A DNA stretch of 64,000 bases from Chloroflexota bacterium (GCA_028874075.1 JAPPLU010000034.1:1-64000); one strand, 5' to 3'; counted from the first letter of the stretch, positions 19,327-29,273 are shown. The notes: a model not told the origin generated them from the letters alone. A program made the numbers and translations.

Positions 19327-20733
19327 TCAGTTTCGGCGTGGAACCCTGGGCTTCCGCGCAAATAGAAAAAGCACCCCGCCCAGGAAATTGAAACCGGCCA
19401 GCAGGAGGAATGCGGGGTCGTAGGAGCCCTGTACATCCCTCATATACCCGGCCAGGGGCGAACCTATCAGCAGTAAAACATTCATTGGCACCGTGGACAG
19501 GCCCAGGATGCGACCGAATGATGTCCGGCCAAAGTATTCGCCGCGAATGGCGGTAGTCAACGGGTTGCGGCCCCCGAAGCCAATTCCAAACAACACGGCA
19601 AAAAGATAAAACATCAGGATGTTGGTGGCCAGCGTCAATTCCACCACTGCCGCTGCCTGGATTGTGGTGAATATGAACAGGGTTATGTTCTTGGGCCAGC
19701 GGTCTCCCATGTAACCGCCGACTAGCTGAAATACCATGGCGGTCGCCGTGTACACCACAACAATCCAGCCGGTGGTCTGAACGTCGAACCCCTTATCCTT
19801 CAGCAGCAGTCCCAGGTGGGTCATAATCGCCAGGATTATCATCGAGGTAAAGCCGTGGCCAAAGGATATCAGCCAGAAAGCAGGCGTCCTCAGGGCCTGC
19901 CCCGCGGTCAGGTCCCCGTCATCCTGAGCGGCCTGGCGGCGGGGAGCAGTGGCCGCTGGCCTGGCGCCCGTTGCCCGATTGGTGGTGGATTCCGCTTCCC
20001 CTTCGGCGTTTGCAGGGGCGACCGGGGCCGGGGTATCGCCGTCGGGAAGTTGTCCGTAGTCCTGGGGGCGGTTTCTAATAAGGCGTGTCAGGGGAAAAGC
20101 CAGGATCAGGGTGAACACCCCCAGGATCAGCGCCGTCATCTGCCAGCCTAGTCGCGTATGATCCGGGTCGATGGCCCAGGCGATTGCCGGGACCAGCAAT
20201 AATGCGCCGAGCCGTCCCCCTACATTAGACCAGCCCATGGCCGTCGCCCGCCTACGGGAAAACCAGTTGTTGATGGTGGTCATCAGAGGGAGCCAGCTAC
20301 CCAACCCCTGACCCAGGGCCATGACAATGAATGCTGCATAGAACATCCACAGGTTCTGGACGGAGGCAAAAATCAGGAACCCGACGCCAAGAATTAGCAA
20401 GCCCATCAGGATCATGCGCCGCGCGCCCAGGCGATCGGTCAGATAACCTTCAAGCGGGCCCATGAAGCCGCCCTCGATACGGGTGAATGTGAGGGCCAGG
20501 CCTATTTGGCCGCGACTCCACCCAAACTGACTTTCCAGGGCCACCGACCAGACCGCCATGGCGTGGTAAAGGGGCACCGTGGCGATAGTCATGGTGAATC
20601 CGCTGATGACCACCAGCCACCAGCCGTAAAAAACGCCCCGCGCCCGTTGCGGAGCGCCAATTATTTGGCTTGCCAGACCCAAGTTGTTGCTCGCGTAAGT
20701 GGGGAGAATCGCCGGTGGACGAGGCAGCGCCAT
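19327..20733 (-). CDS. MFS transporter
   Basis: Multiple hydrophobic helices, GPLEGYLTDRLGARRMILMGLL, oxalate/formate-antiporter-like layout. Confidence 0.88.
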   Translation of the reverse strand: MALPRPPAILPTYASNNLGLASQIIGAPQRARGVFYGWWLVVISGFTMTIATVPLYHAMAVWSVALESQFGWSRGQIGLALTFTRIEGGFMGPLEGYLTDRLGARRMILMGLLILGVGFLIFASVQNLWMFYAAFIVMALGQGLGSWLPLMTTINNWFSRRRATAMGWSNVGGRLGALLLVPAIAWAIDPDHTRLGWQMTALILGVFTLILAFPLTRLIRNRPQDYGQLPDGDTPAPVAPANAEGEAESTTNRATGARPAATAPRRQAAQDDGDLTAGQALRTPAFWLISFGHGFTSMIILAIMTHLGLLLKDKGFDVQTTGWIVVVYTATAMVFQLVGGYMGDRWPKNITLFIFTTIQAAAVVELTLATNILMFYLFAVLFGIGFGGRNPLTTAIRGEYFGRTSFGRILGLSTVPMNVLLLIGSPLAGYMRDVQGSYDPAFLLLAGFNFLGGVLFLFARKPRVPRRN

Positions 20734-21087
20734 CAGAGATGTGGGCCGCCTGCTCTACGACGGGTTAGTTTATCACAGGGGGCATAGCCGTTCGCCGCTT
20801 GCCGACCGACTTTTCGGACAATCGCATTCTAACGGCGTAGTAACCTGTGCAAAGCCAGAATGCAACAGGGGTATGCCCCCTCTGGCCTGCCAAAGGACTT
20901 GGAATCCTTATTTGCAGCCGTCTCTCACGGACGAACCCCTTTCTGATTGGTTGGAGTTAAGATGGGCTGCGGAGTCTATTCTGAGTCAAGGCGAAAAGCT
21001 CAGCGCAACGTCTCTCCGCACTGCGATTACCCTGGAGCAGCCCGCCATGAGAAACGGTGTGGCGCTACACCGTAAGCCCGGCTGGGA

Positions 21088-21918
21088 TCAACTCCTCCCC
21101 GTCTCCACCCACATTCGGTAAACCTCGCTGCGAGGCAGCCCCGTGGCCGCCACCACTTCTGCCACCGCTTCCCGGGCCCGGGCGCCGGACTCTCGCTGGG
21201 CGGCCAGCAGTTCCCGCGCTTGTTCCTGACTGTCGTGTGCCTCTATCTGCTTCACCGCGCCAGCTCCCGCAACCACCAGTACGAACTCCCCCCGGGCTTC
21301 GGTGAAATGTTCAACAGCCTCGGATAAAGACCCTCGCCACACCTCTTCGTGCAGCTTGGTCAATTCTCTGCACACTGCCATTTGCCGATCTCCCAGCGCT
21401 CCCAGCAAGTCGGCCAGCGTGGCCCGCAGGCGGTGTGGCGCCTCAAAGACAACCAGGGTGTCCGGTAGAGCTGACGCCCATGCCAGCCTTTCCCGCCGTT
21501 CCCTCCCCCGGCGGGGCAGGAATCCCAGGAAGGTGAAGGAGTCAGCGGCAAATCCCGACACAGCCAGTGCCGTAGTAACTGCCGACGGGCCAGGAATAAC
21601 CTGCACGTCAAACCCCTCGGCGGCTATCGCAGTTACGATGGCTGCCCCGGGGTCGCTGACCCCTGGCATTCCCGCGTCCGTTACCAGGGCCACGTCCCCC
21701 GTCTCCAATACCCGCACCAGTTCCGGCACCCGCTGACGCCAGTTATGCTCGTTACAGCTGACGCAAGAGACCCGGATTCCCAGGTGGTTAAGCAGCCTTC
21801 TGGACACCCGCGTATCCTCGGCGGCCACCATCGAAACCTCGCCCAGCGCCCGCGCCGCCCGCAGCGTCAGGTCCTCCAGGTTCCCGATGGGTGTCCCCAC
21901 AACGTAAAGCGTGCCCAT
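21088..21918 (-). CDS. rsmI: 16S rRNA 2'-O-ribose C1402 methyltransferase
   Basis: MGTLYVVGTPIGNLEDLTLRAARALGEVSMVAAEDTRVSRRLLNHLGI; VTDAGMPGVSDPGAAIV. Confidence 0.95.
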   Translation of the reverse strand: MGTLYVVGTPIGNLEDLTLRAARALGEVSMVAAEDTRVSRRLLNHLGIRVSCVSCNEHNWRQRVPELVRVLETGDVALVTDAGMPGVSDPGAAIVTAIAAEGFDVQVIPGPSAVTTALAVSGFAADSFTFLGFLPRRGRERRERLAWASALPDTLVVFEAPHRLRATLADLLGALGDRQMAVCRELTKLHEEVWRGSLSEAVEHFTEARGEFVLVVAGAGAVKQIEAHDSQEQARELLAAQRESGARAREAVAEVVAATGLPRSEVYRMWVETGRS

Positions 21919-22076
21919 ACAGGCAATATACGCCCCGAGGCGGAAGGCTTCAAATCCCGTATCTCCACCTACCTGTCCCCACTCAATCGGTTGGCCTTCC
22001 CTTGCCGAAATTGGGCGGTCAAGTTAAGCTCTTAACAGTCCCGGCCGTGCCAGGCCGGCTTGAAAAGGAGTTGTTT

Positions 22077-23747
22077 ATGCCCAACCTGAACGGAGGACAC
22101 CTGTTCATCCGCTGCCTGAAACAGGAAGGCGTGAAGCGGGTGTTTACCATCGTCGGCGATACCGTTCTGCCCTTGGTGGACGCCGCGGCCGACGAGGGAA
22201 TCGAATTCATCGACACTCGCCACGAGGGCGCCGCCATGCACATGGCCGACGGCTACGCACGCATCACCGGCGAGCCGGCCGTGGCCCTGTTCACCGGCGG
22301 CCCGGGCTTTTCCAACGCCATCTCCGGCCTTCCCGCCATCTACACCTCGGAAAGTCCCGTGATCTTCGTTGCCGGTTGCGCTGAACTGCCCGAAAAGGGC
22401 ATGACCACCTTTCAGGAAGTGGACCAGATCGGCATGACCGCTCCCGTCACTAAGGGCTCGTGGCTGATTCACGATCGCCGCCGCATTCCCGAATTTGTGG
22501 CCACCGCCTTCCGCACCGCCATGTCGGGCCGCCCGGGGCCGGTTCACCTGACTCTTCCCATCGACATCCAGGACGAACCAATCTCGGAGGAGGAACTGCC
22601 TCCCTACCTGCCCAGCGAGTATCGCAACATGGGCCGCCCCCAGGGTGATCCGGCGTTGATTCAACAGGCGGCCGATCTCCTCCGTAATGCCCAGCGTCCG
22701 GTCATCATCGTCGGCAACCCCGCCCGCTACACCGCCACCCAGGAGCAGTTGACCGCCCTGGTGGAAGCCACCGGTATTCCTGCCTTCACGGTGGAACAGG
22801 CCCGGGGCATGATTGACGACGACCATCCCCTTTGTTTCGGATATGCCGACGGTGCCCTCAACACCGCTGCCCGCCGCTTCCGCGAGGCCGATGTGGTCCT
22901 CCTCCTCGGCAAGCGCCTCGACCACCGCTACCGCTACGGTCAGGTCTTCGGCCCCGACGCAAAGCTCATCCAGGCCGACCCCTCCGCCGCCGAGATCGGC
23001 CGCAACCGGGGCGTGGCCGTTGGCCTGCTGGGCGACCTGGGCGCCATCACTGAGCAGTTGACGACTGCCGCCGGTCAGGGTAGCCGCGCCGACATTAGCG
23101 ACTGGGTCAACCTGCTGGCCCAGGACCGCCAGGCCTGGTTGGACGAACTCCGTTCCAACGCCACCGGCGAAGAACCCATGCACCCCCTGGACGTCTACAC
23201 CGGCATAGAGCACCTGATCGACGAGGACTCTTTCATCGTTATGGACGGCGGAGACTACGTGCAGTGGGGCCGCTCCTACTTCAGCGCCCGCAAGCCCGGC
23301 CGCTTCCTGCGCCTGGGCCCCCTCAGCCATCTGGGGGCCGGCATTCCCTACGGCATGGCGGCCAAGCTGGCCCATCCGGAAAGCAAGGTCTTCGTCTTCT
23401 GCGGCGATGGGTCCTTCGGTTTCTACCCCATGGAGTACGACACCTGCATTCGCCACAACCTGCCCATCACCACCGTGCTGGGCAACGACTCCAACTGGGG
23501 CATCGACAAGACTTTCCAGCTGGCCTACTACGGCCGCGCCGTGGGCACCGACCTGCGCACCGTGCGATACGACCAGGTGGTGGAAGCCATCGGCGGCTAC
23601 TCCGAGTACGTGGAAAAGCCTTCCGAAGTAGGGGCTGCCGTCGAGCGGGCCATCAACTCCGGCCTCCCGTCCCTGGTAAACATAGCCGTCCGCCCCGGCG
23701 CCAGCCCCCTGGCCCAGGCCATGATCGCCCGCAGAACGGGAGGCTAG
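22077..23747 (+). CDS. Thiamine-diphosphate-dependent enzyme (acetolactate synthase-like)
   Basis: N-terminal GGHLFIRCLKQEGVKRVFTIVGDTVLP, RHEGAAMHMADGYARITG; C-terminal FCGDGSFGFYPMEYDTCIRHNLPITTVLGNDSNWG; RBS aaggag. Confidence 0.9.
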   Translation: MPNLNGGHLFIRCLKQEGVKRVFTIVGDTVLPLVDAAADEGIEFIDTRHEGAAMHMADGYARITGEPAVALFTGGPGFSNAISGLPAIYTSESPVIFVAGCAELPEKGMTTFQEVDQIGMTAPVTKGSWLIHDRRRIPEFVATAFRTAMSGRPGPVHLTLPIDIQDEPISEEELPPYLPSEYRNMGRPQGDPALIQQAADLLRNAQRPVIIVGNPARYTATQEQLTALVEATGIPAFTVEQARGMIDDDHPLCFGYADGALNTAARRFREADVVLLLGKRLDHRYRYGQVFGPDAKLIQADPSAAEIGRNRGVAVGLLGDLGAITEQLTTAAGQGSRADISDWVNLLAQDRQAWLDELRSNATGEEPMHPLDVYTGIEHLIDEDSFIVMDGGDYVQWGRSYFSARKPGRFLRLGPLSHLGAGIPYGMAAKLAHPESKVFVFCGDGSFGFYPMEYDTCIRHNLPITTVLGNDSNWGIDKTFQLAYYGRAVGTDLRTVRYDQVVEAIGGYSEYVEKPSEVGAAVERAINSGLPSLVNIAVRPGASPLAQAMIARRTGG

Positions 23748-23783
23748 CGAAGAATCGAGTCCGCGCCATGCAAATCAACAAGG

Positions 23784-23808
23784 AGGGGCAGGCACGGAGC
23801 CTGCCCCT
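23784..23808. repeat. Perfect palindrome of the GGGGCAGGC family
   Basis: AGGGGCAGGC-acgga-GCCTGCCCCT. Confidence 0.7.
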
Positions 23809-23865
23809 TAGTGGTACTGTAGCCGGTTGGTTGGCTGGTGGTTGAGACCTGGAAACCATTTCAAA

Positions 23866-23906
23866 ATCCCTTCCCCCTCGACGGGGGAAGGTCAGGATGG
23901 GGGTGA
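23866..23906 (-). repeat. Solo copy of the CCCTTCCCCC...GGGGGAAGG...ATGGGGGTGA hairpin repeat
   Basis: atcccttccccctcgacgggggaaggtcaggatgggggtga; near-identical to 48656-48697 and to the reverse complement of 49044-49085. Confidence 0.85.
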
Positions 23907-23970
23907 CGCCCTTCCCGAAGTCTTCTCCGCATTCAACTAGCGGGCTGCGGAATGACTATTGAAACAGCTT

Positions 23971-24411
23971 CTAGTAGTGCCGCAACTCTACCACGTTGTC
24001 ATCCGGGTCGTAGACGTACAGCGAGATGCCGTCGCCGTGGGAGCCCCACCGCTTGCCTGGGCCGGCCTGGATTTCCACGCCGATGGCCTCGAACTGGGCC
24101 TTCAGCGCCTCCATGTCCGTTGGTTCAATGACCATGCAGTAGTGGTCCTGGTTCTTCGCCCCATCCTTGCCGATGGGTTCCTGGTCACTGGCAAACAGGT
24201 CGATGATGGTGTCGGCGTTCAGCCGGACCGACGGAAAGCGTACTTCGCCGGCCCTCCATTGCTCTACCCGTTCCACTGCCAGTCCCAGCACCTCCGAGTA
24301 GAACCGCAGCGATTCCTCAACGTCACTGACCCGCAGGACGATGTGGTCCATTTCCGTAATGGTTACCAGGGGTTGGGACACCCGGGAACCGGTTTCAACT
24401 TGTGTAGCCAT
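23971..24411 (-). CDS. VOC/glyoxalase-fold protein
   Basis: EMDHIVLRVSDVEESLRFYSEVLGL...ISLYVYDPDDNVVELRHY. Confidence 0.9.
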   Translation of the reverse strand: MATQVETGSRVSQPLVTITEMDHIVLRVSDVEESLRFYSEVLGLAVERVEQWRAGEVRFPSVRLNADTIIDLFASDQEPIGKDGAKNQDHYCMVIEPTDMEALKAQFEAIGVEIQAGPGKRWGSHGDGISLYVYDPDDNVVELRHY

Positions 24412-24435
24412 GCTTCCTCCTCCACTCAGGGTTTT

Positions 24436-24939
24436 CTAGTCGGCTGTTACGGGTACGGAATTGTACTGGGGATGCCGCCGCCACTGCGGGCTCTCGTCGA
24501 AGTGCTGGATATTCACAGTGTTGCCTGCTGAGTCCTCGATACCCATGGGGTGCTGCACCAGTTCAATCATGTTCCCGTCGGGATCGTGGATGTAGGTGTA
24601 GCAGCCGCTGCTATACTCCCGCCGCCCCCACGAGTTTTCCGTCTCGTTGCGGCGGCCTGGGGTGGTGGTGTAGGGAATGCCCAAACGTTCCAGGTTCTCG
24701 ATCAGTTCGTCCCAGTCGTTAATTTCCACTGCGAAATGCACCGACGGAACGGGGGTAGGATTGCGGGAGTCGGTGGTGTGAATCTCCCCGTTGCCGATGC
24801 GTAGCTGAAGCTGGCGCGCGTTCATTTCCGGCCCGCGGTCCAGGAACTCGGCGCCCAGTACATCTTCGTAGAACTTGCGGGTCTTCTCCCGGTCGCTGAC
24901 CTGGATGTTTATGTGCTGAATAAGGGTTACTCTGGACAT
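24436..24939 (-). CDS. VOC/glyoxalase-fold protein
   Basis: LIQHINIQVSDREKTRKFYEDVLGAEF...YIHDPDGNMIELVQHP. Confidence 0.9.
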   Translation of the reverse strand: MSRVTLIQHINIQVSDREKTRKFYEDVLGAEFLDRGPEMNARQLQLRIGNGEIHTTDSRNPTPVPSVHFAVEINDWDELIENLERLGIPYTTTPGRRNETENSWGRREYSSGCYTYIHDPDGNMIELVQHPMGIEDSAGNTVNIQHFDESPQWRRHPQYNSVPVTAD

Positions 24940-25095
24940 ATACAGCCCTCCCCTAGCCAGGATTTGGGTGAATCTTTCCTATTATTCTTGACTTTACTAC
25001 CGAAAACGGTGATGGGCAAGGGGTGAGTGTCCCATAGATAGGATGTATACCCCGTTATTGCCGCATATTCTCGTCGACACCTGAAGCCGGCCGCT

Positions 25096-25845
25096 TTAGC
25101 CTCCAAAATTCCGCTCTCCGCCGTTCACGTGGATCGTCTGCCCGGAAATGTAGTCTCCGGCATCGGTGCAAAGGAACAGGCAAAGGTTGGCGATATCGTC
25201 GGTGCTGCCCATTCGTCCCGCCGGTATATCGGCCAGTCGGTTGCCGGTGCGCGGGGCGTTTCCTCCGTCCCTGGTGGTGTCGATCATACCGGGCACCACG
25301 CAATTTACCCGTATGCCGTGGGGGCCCAGCTCCGTGGCCAGTGCCCGTGTAAATCCCACCAGGCCTACCTTGGCGGCGGAAATGTGCGCGCCGCCGTGTC
25401 TTCCCTGGTGCGCCTGCAGGCCGCCCAGGTTGATGATCCGGCCCCAGCCCCGTTCCAGCATCCCCGGAACCGCCGCGCTGGAGGTGATGAAGGCCGAGTC
25501 CAGATCAACTGCCAGCACCCCTCGCCAGTCGTCGTAGCTCATCTCGGCGAAAGGCTTGTGCGGACGCACCGAAGCGTTGTTGATCACTATGTCCAGGTGT
25601 CCGAACTCCCCCAGGGCAGTATCCATCAATGCTTCCAGGTCCTCCCGGTTCCCAACGTCGGCCAGCAGGGGCAGCGCGTTGCGCCCCAGTTCTTTGACCT
25701 CCGCCGCCACCGATTCCACGTCCGCTTGGTTCGATCGGGCGTTCACCACCACGTCTGCTCCCTCCCTGGCCAGGGCCAGGGCGATTGAGCGGCCAATATT
25801 ACGCCCCGAGCCGGTTACCAGGGCCGTCTTCCCTTCCAGTTGCAT
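25096..25845 (-). CDS. Short-chain dehydrogenase/reductase
   Basis: KTALVTGSGRNIGRSIALALA, INNAS, ISAAKVGLVGFTRALATELGPHGIRVN. Confidence 0.92.
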   Translation of the reverse strand: MQLEGKTALVTGSGRNIGRSIALALAREGADVVVNARSNQADVESVAAEVKELGRNALPLLADVGNREDLEALMDTALGEFGHLDIVINNASVRPHKPFAEMSYDDWRGVLAVDLDSAFITSSAAVPGMLERGWGRIINLGGLQAHQGRHGGAHISAAKVGLVGFTRALATELGPHGIRVNCVVPGMIDTTRDGGNAPRTGNRLADIPAGRMGSTDDIANLCLFLCTDAGDYISGQTIHVNGGERNFGG

Positions 25846-26078
25846 ACATCCTCCCGCGTCCGCCCCGCCGGGGCAGAAATGGATTCTCGGGCATTATGAA
25901 CAGGCCCGTTGCATCTGGCAACTTTATGCTCCTCACCGGCGGCGCTGCGGTTCAGCTGCTCCGAAGGGACAGGGATAGGGGCAAACACGGTGGTCGTCCC
26001 GCCCAGACCAAATCAACGCTGTCGGACGCCCAACTCTCCCTTTCTCCCATTGGGACAGCGCCTGGGGGAGAGAGCGTA

Positions 26079-26104
26079 AGGACAGGTACACAGGTCGCCC
26101 CTGA
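26079..26104. repeat. Degenerate copy of the GGGGCAGGC palindrome family
   Basis: aggacaggtacacaggtcgcccctg resembles 16912-16938 caggggcaggcacacaggcctgccctg. Confidence 0.4.
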
Positions 26105-26396
26105 TCTCCCTTACGAAGCTAACCCATGGAGCCCCGCTCCCTTCTGGCTATGTCCCCACAATGCTGACATTCACTGCTTGCCACCCTGCATTACCCTACT
26201 CCACCATTAGAAATACAAACTACCTCCGTAAGGGCTGCCCTTGTGCTCGCCATGCTAAAGATAATGCGACGTTACCGGCATACTTGCGAAACAGTGGCCG
26301 CTCATACTGAGCCCCGTCGAAGCATCCCCTCGTTCTCTGGGCGAGGAGCGGAGGTTGTGGGCAACCCATCGTCCTATGGTCAAGGGGCGGAAGTGG

Positions 26397-26580
26397 CGGC
26401 CCAAAACGGCCCAAAACGGCCCAAAGTGGCCCGGGAAAATCGAGAACACAGATTGCATGTCCAGCGGTTCCGGCCCAAATTTTGGCCCGTTTCGCCGCTG
26501 CCAGACCCCGCTCCCAGATACAAAACGGCCCAAAGTGGCCCAAAATGGCACCGAAATCAAAAAATTTCCTTTTTTGGGCA
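26397..26580 (+). repeat. Dispersed element with phased 10-bp (C/T)GGCCCAAA(A/G) units, copy 1
   Basis: cggcccaaaa cggcccaaaa cggcccaaag tggcccggga at 26397-26436; cggcccaaag tggcccaaaa tggcaccgaa at 26526-26555; diverged inverted copy at 36781-36945. Confidence 0.8.
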
Positions 26581-26692
26581 ATGGAGGAACGCCTGGCCCC
26601 GGCGCTTTCGGACAACCAATTTGTAGTAGATTACTGGCCCGAAACCCACACTCGGCTTATAATGGCGCCATCTTCCGAAAGGAGCGTTGACT

Positions 26693-27019
26693 ATGTACCT
26701 GGTACGCAGAGGTTGTAAGACCAAGCCCGGCCAGTCTTGGGCCGTGGCCGGTTACCTGGCCAAGATTTGCGAGGCCTATGAAGAGAACGGCCGCGACAAG
26801 GCTCGCATCTACATCGAGGGTCAGGGCCTCCCCGGCACGCCCAACCGCGTCTATGCCGAGTGGACCCAGGACACCATCGAGCCCAACTGGTTCTCCAAGG
26901 TGCCGCAGACCGTCCGCGAGTTCAACCCCAAACTGCAGGAACTGCTGGACGAATACCTGCTGGAGATCTACGAAGTTGCCACCCCCGAAAAATTGGTGGA
27001 ACGGGGCGTCGCCCAATAG
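26693..27019 (+). CDS. Hypothetical protein, ~108 aa
   Basis: RBS gaaaggag before ATG 26693; MYLVRRGCKTKPGQSWAVAGYLAKICEAYEENGRDKARIYIEGQGLPGTPNRVYAEW; no family recognised. Confidence 0.7.
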   Translation: MYLVRRGCKTKPGQSWAVAGYLAKICEAYEENGRDKARIYIEGQGLPGTPNRVYAEWTQDTIEPNWFSKVPQTVREFNPKLQELLDEYLLEIYEVATPEKLVERGVAQ

Positions 27020-27060
27020 CTCATTAGCCCGTCAGTATCCACGGGCCAGGTTTTCCACAG

Positions 27061-27113
27061 GGAGAAACGGAGAAGCAGAAGTGTCCCGGAGGTCTCCGTG
27101 TCTCTGTTTCTCC
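27061..27113. repeat. Inverted repeat GGAGAAAC(G/A)GAGA.../...TCTCTGTTTCTCC
   Basis: left ggagaaacggagaagcaga, right tctccgtgtctctgtttctcc. Confidence 0.6.
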
Positions 27114-27160
27114 TTGTGAATTTCCCGCAACAAAAACATTGATTCGAAAAGGAATGATCT

Positions 27161-27979
27161 ATGCTGATAGTTGATGCCCAGGTGCATATCTGGGGTGCGA
27201 ATCTACCCACCAACCCGGCTCACCGTCAGATAACTTCTTACTCCAGGGACGATCTGCTCCAGGAGATGGACGAAGCCGACGTGGACGCTGCAGTTATCCA
27301 TCCCCCCGGCTGGGACCCCAATTCCGGTCAACTGGCCCTGGAGGCCGCCGCCGAACATCCCAACCGCCTCTCTATCCTCGGCAACTTCCCCCTGGACCAG
27401 GAGTCTAGCCGCGGTCTGGTGGATGGGTGGAAGCAGCAGCCTGGCATGCTGGGTCTGCGTTTCACCTTCCAGCAGCCCCACATGCTTTCCTGGCCCTCCG
27501 ACGGTACCATGGAGTGGCTTTGGCCCGCCGCTGCCTCCGCTGGCATTCCGGTGGCCCTGGCCTGCTCCGGCTTCCTGAATGACGTGGGCCCCATCGCCGA
27601 ACGCCACCCCGATGTCAAACTGATAGTCGACCACTTCGGACGGGGTGGCGGCGCCACGGACGAGGCTGCCTGGGCCAACCTGCCCGACCTGCTGGCTCTG
27701 GCCAAATATCCCAACGTGGCGGTTAAGGCCACCGGCGGCCCCAGCTATTCCAGCGCCGATTATCCCTTTGCCAACATTCACGACTTCATCCACCAGGTTT
27801 ACGACGCCTTTGGGCCCGCGCGGATGTTCTGGGGGACTGACATAACCCGCATGCCCTGTTCCTGGAAGCAGTGCATAACCATGTTCACCGAGGAGTTGTC
27901 CTGGCTCAACGACAACGACAAGGAACTTATCATGGGCCGCGCCCTTTGCAATTGGCTGGGGTGGGACCTTCCGGGCTAG
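27161..27979 (+). CDS. Amidohydrolase family protein (metal-dependent TIM barrel)
   Basis: MLIVDAQVHIWGAN, LIVDHFGRGG, MFWGTDITRMPCSW. Confidence 0.9.
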   Translation: MLIVDAQVHIWGANLPTNPAHRQITSYSRDDLLQEMDEADVDAAVIHPPGWDPNSGQLALEAAAEHPNRLSILGNFPLDQESSRGLVDGWKQQPGMLGLRFTFQQPHMLSWPSDGTMEWLWPAAASAGIPVALACSGFLNDVGPIAERHPDVKLIVDHFGRGGGATDEAAWANLPDLLALAKYPNVAVKATGGPSYSSADYPFANIHDFIHQVYDAFGPARMFWGTDITRMPCSWKQCITMFTEELSWLNDNDKELIMGRALCNWLGWDLPG

Positions 27980-28066
27980 TCGGCAAGCCGGAATCGTCGG
28001 AGTTTGTCCAGGTTCATTATCGGAGTTGCCGATTGGGTAAATCCGATACTATCCTGTGATTGTTAT

Positions 28067-28095
28067 TTGACCTGTTAATAAAAAGGGACTAGACT
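28067..28095 (+). promoter_or_regulatory. Candidate sigma70-like promoter upstream of LLM oxidoreductase
   Basis: TTGACC - 17 nt - TAGACT. Confidence 0.35.
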
Positions 28096-28202
28096 GTAGC
28101 TAATTGCGACGGCATCAGCCCCTGCCGTAAGTTATCGCAGGGCAATCCAGGTTTCCAATGGGGCCCCATACCTCAACCAAGCAAGTCAGGAGGTAAACCC
28201 TA

Positions 28203-29273
28203 ATGGACTTTGGAATCTTTCTGGACTTTCCCACGGGCGGCGGACCCCACGAAGCGGCTTTCCGCGACACCTTTGAACTGGTGGACCTGGCCGATGAATG
28301 GGGCCTGAACACCGTGTGGCTGGGCGAAACCCACTTTACCCCCGAGCGGGCGGTGCATTCGGCCCAGATGGTGATTCTCAGCGCCATCGCGTCCCGTACC
28401 AAGCAGCTGCGGGTTGGTTCGGCAGTCCACGTGCTGCCCCTGATTCATCCCCTGCGCATCGCTGAAGAGGCGGCCACCGTGGACCAGGTCAGCGAGGGCC
28501 GGTTCGAGTTCGGCGTGGGCCGCAGCGGCAACATCCGCGCCTACGACACCATGGGCATCGACTACATGGAGAGCAAGGACCGTTTCCAGGAGGCCCTGGA
28601 GATCATCATGCAGGCCTTCAGCGGGGAGACCTTCTCCTACGAGGGCAAATACAATCACATTACCAACGCCCGTCTCACCCCGCGGCCCTACACCAAGCCC
28701 CACCCCAAAATCCGCATCGCTTCCAGCGGCGAGGACAGCTTCGAGCGGGTGGGCCGCTTGGGTTTCCCCATCTTCCTGTCCATGCGCGGTATGGACGTGA
28801 ACGAACTGGAGAACAACATGGTCAACTACCACGCGGCGTGGAAGAAGGCCGGGCACGAAGGCGAGAGCGGCGACATTTCGGTGCGCTTCCCTATGTACAT
28901 CGCCCCCACCGAAGAGGACGCCGTGGAAGAGCCCCGGGAGACCATTGAAAGCTACTTCCGGCGGATGCGCGAGCGTTTCCAGCAGGGTCGTTTCGAGGAA
29001 GCCCTGGCCGACGTCACCGGCGGCGGCGACCTGATCGAAGCCCGCCGCGCCCGCCTGGCCCGGCTGGAGGCCATGACCTACGAGGAAATCCTGGATACCA
29101 AGGTCATTGTCGGCAGCCCCGACCAGGTAATCGACAAGCTGCACCAGTACCGGGAAAAGCTGGGCATCACCGGTTTCACCGCCGAACTTAACCCTGGCAA
29201 CCAACTGCCCAAGGAAGCGGTCCAGCGCAGCCTCAAGCTTCTCACCCAGGAAGTAATGCCCGCCTTCCGGTAG
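28203..29273 (+). CDS. LLM class flavin-dependent oxidoreductase (luciferase-like monooxygenase)
   Basis: MDFGIFLDFPTGG, ADEWGLNTVWLGETHF, SEGRFEFGVGRSGN, VGSPDQVIDKLHQYREKLGITGF; RBS aggagg. Confidence 0.93.
   Translation: MDFGIFLDFPTGGGPHEAAFRDTFELVDLADEWGLNTVWLGETHFTPERAVHSAQMVILSAIASRTKQLRVGSAVHVLPLIHPLRIAEEAATVDQVSEGRFEFGVGRSGNIRAYDTMGIDYMESKDRFQEALEIIMQAFSGETFSYEGKYNHITNARLTPRPYTKPHPKIRIASSGEDSFERVGRLGFPIFLSMRGMDVNELENNMVNYHAAWKKAGHEGESGDISVRFPMYIAPTEEDAVEEPRETIESYFRRMRERFQQGRFEEALADVTGGGDLIEARRARLARLEAMTYEEILDTKVIVGSPDQVIDKLHQYREKLGITGFTAELNPGNQLPKEAVQRSLKLLTQEVMPAFR

Noticed and set aside
22032-23456. 474-aa ORF antisense to the TPP enzyme (similarly 31611-33077, 39734-41224, 28200-29285)
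   Set aside because: Long antisense frames arise from codon bias in GC-rich genes; no start context or conserved motif.
26397-26436. CRISPR or plasmid-origin iterons
   Set aside because: No spacers, cas or replication-initiator gene nearby; kept as a phased repeat of unknown function instead.
26220-26690. Overlapping ORFs encoding QNGPKWPK-type low-complexity peptides
   Set aside because: ORFs on both strands and in several frames across an iteron array; better explained as non-coding repeat DNA.
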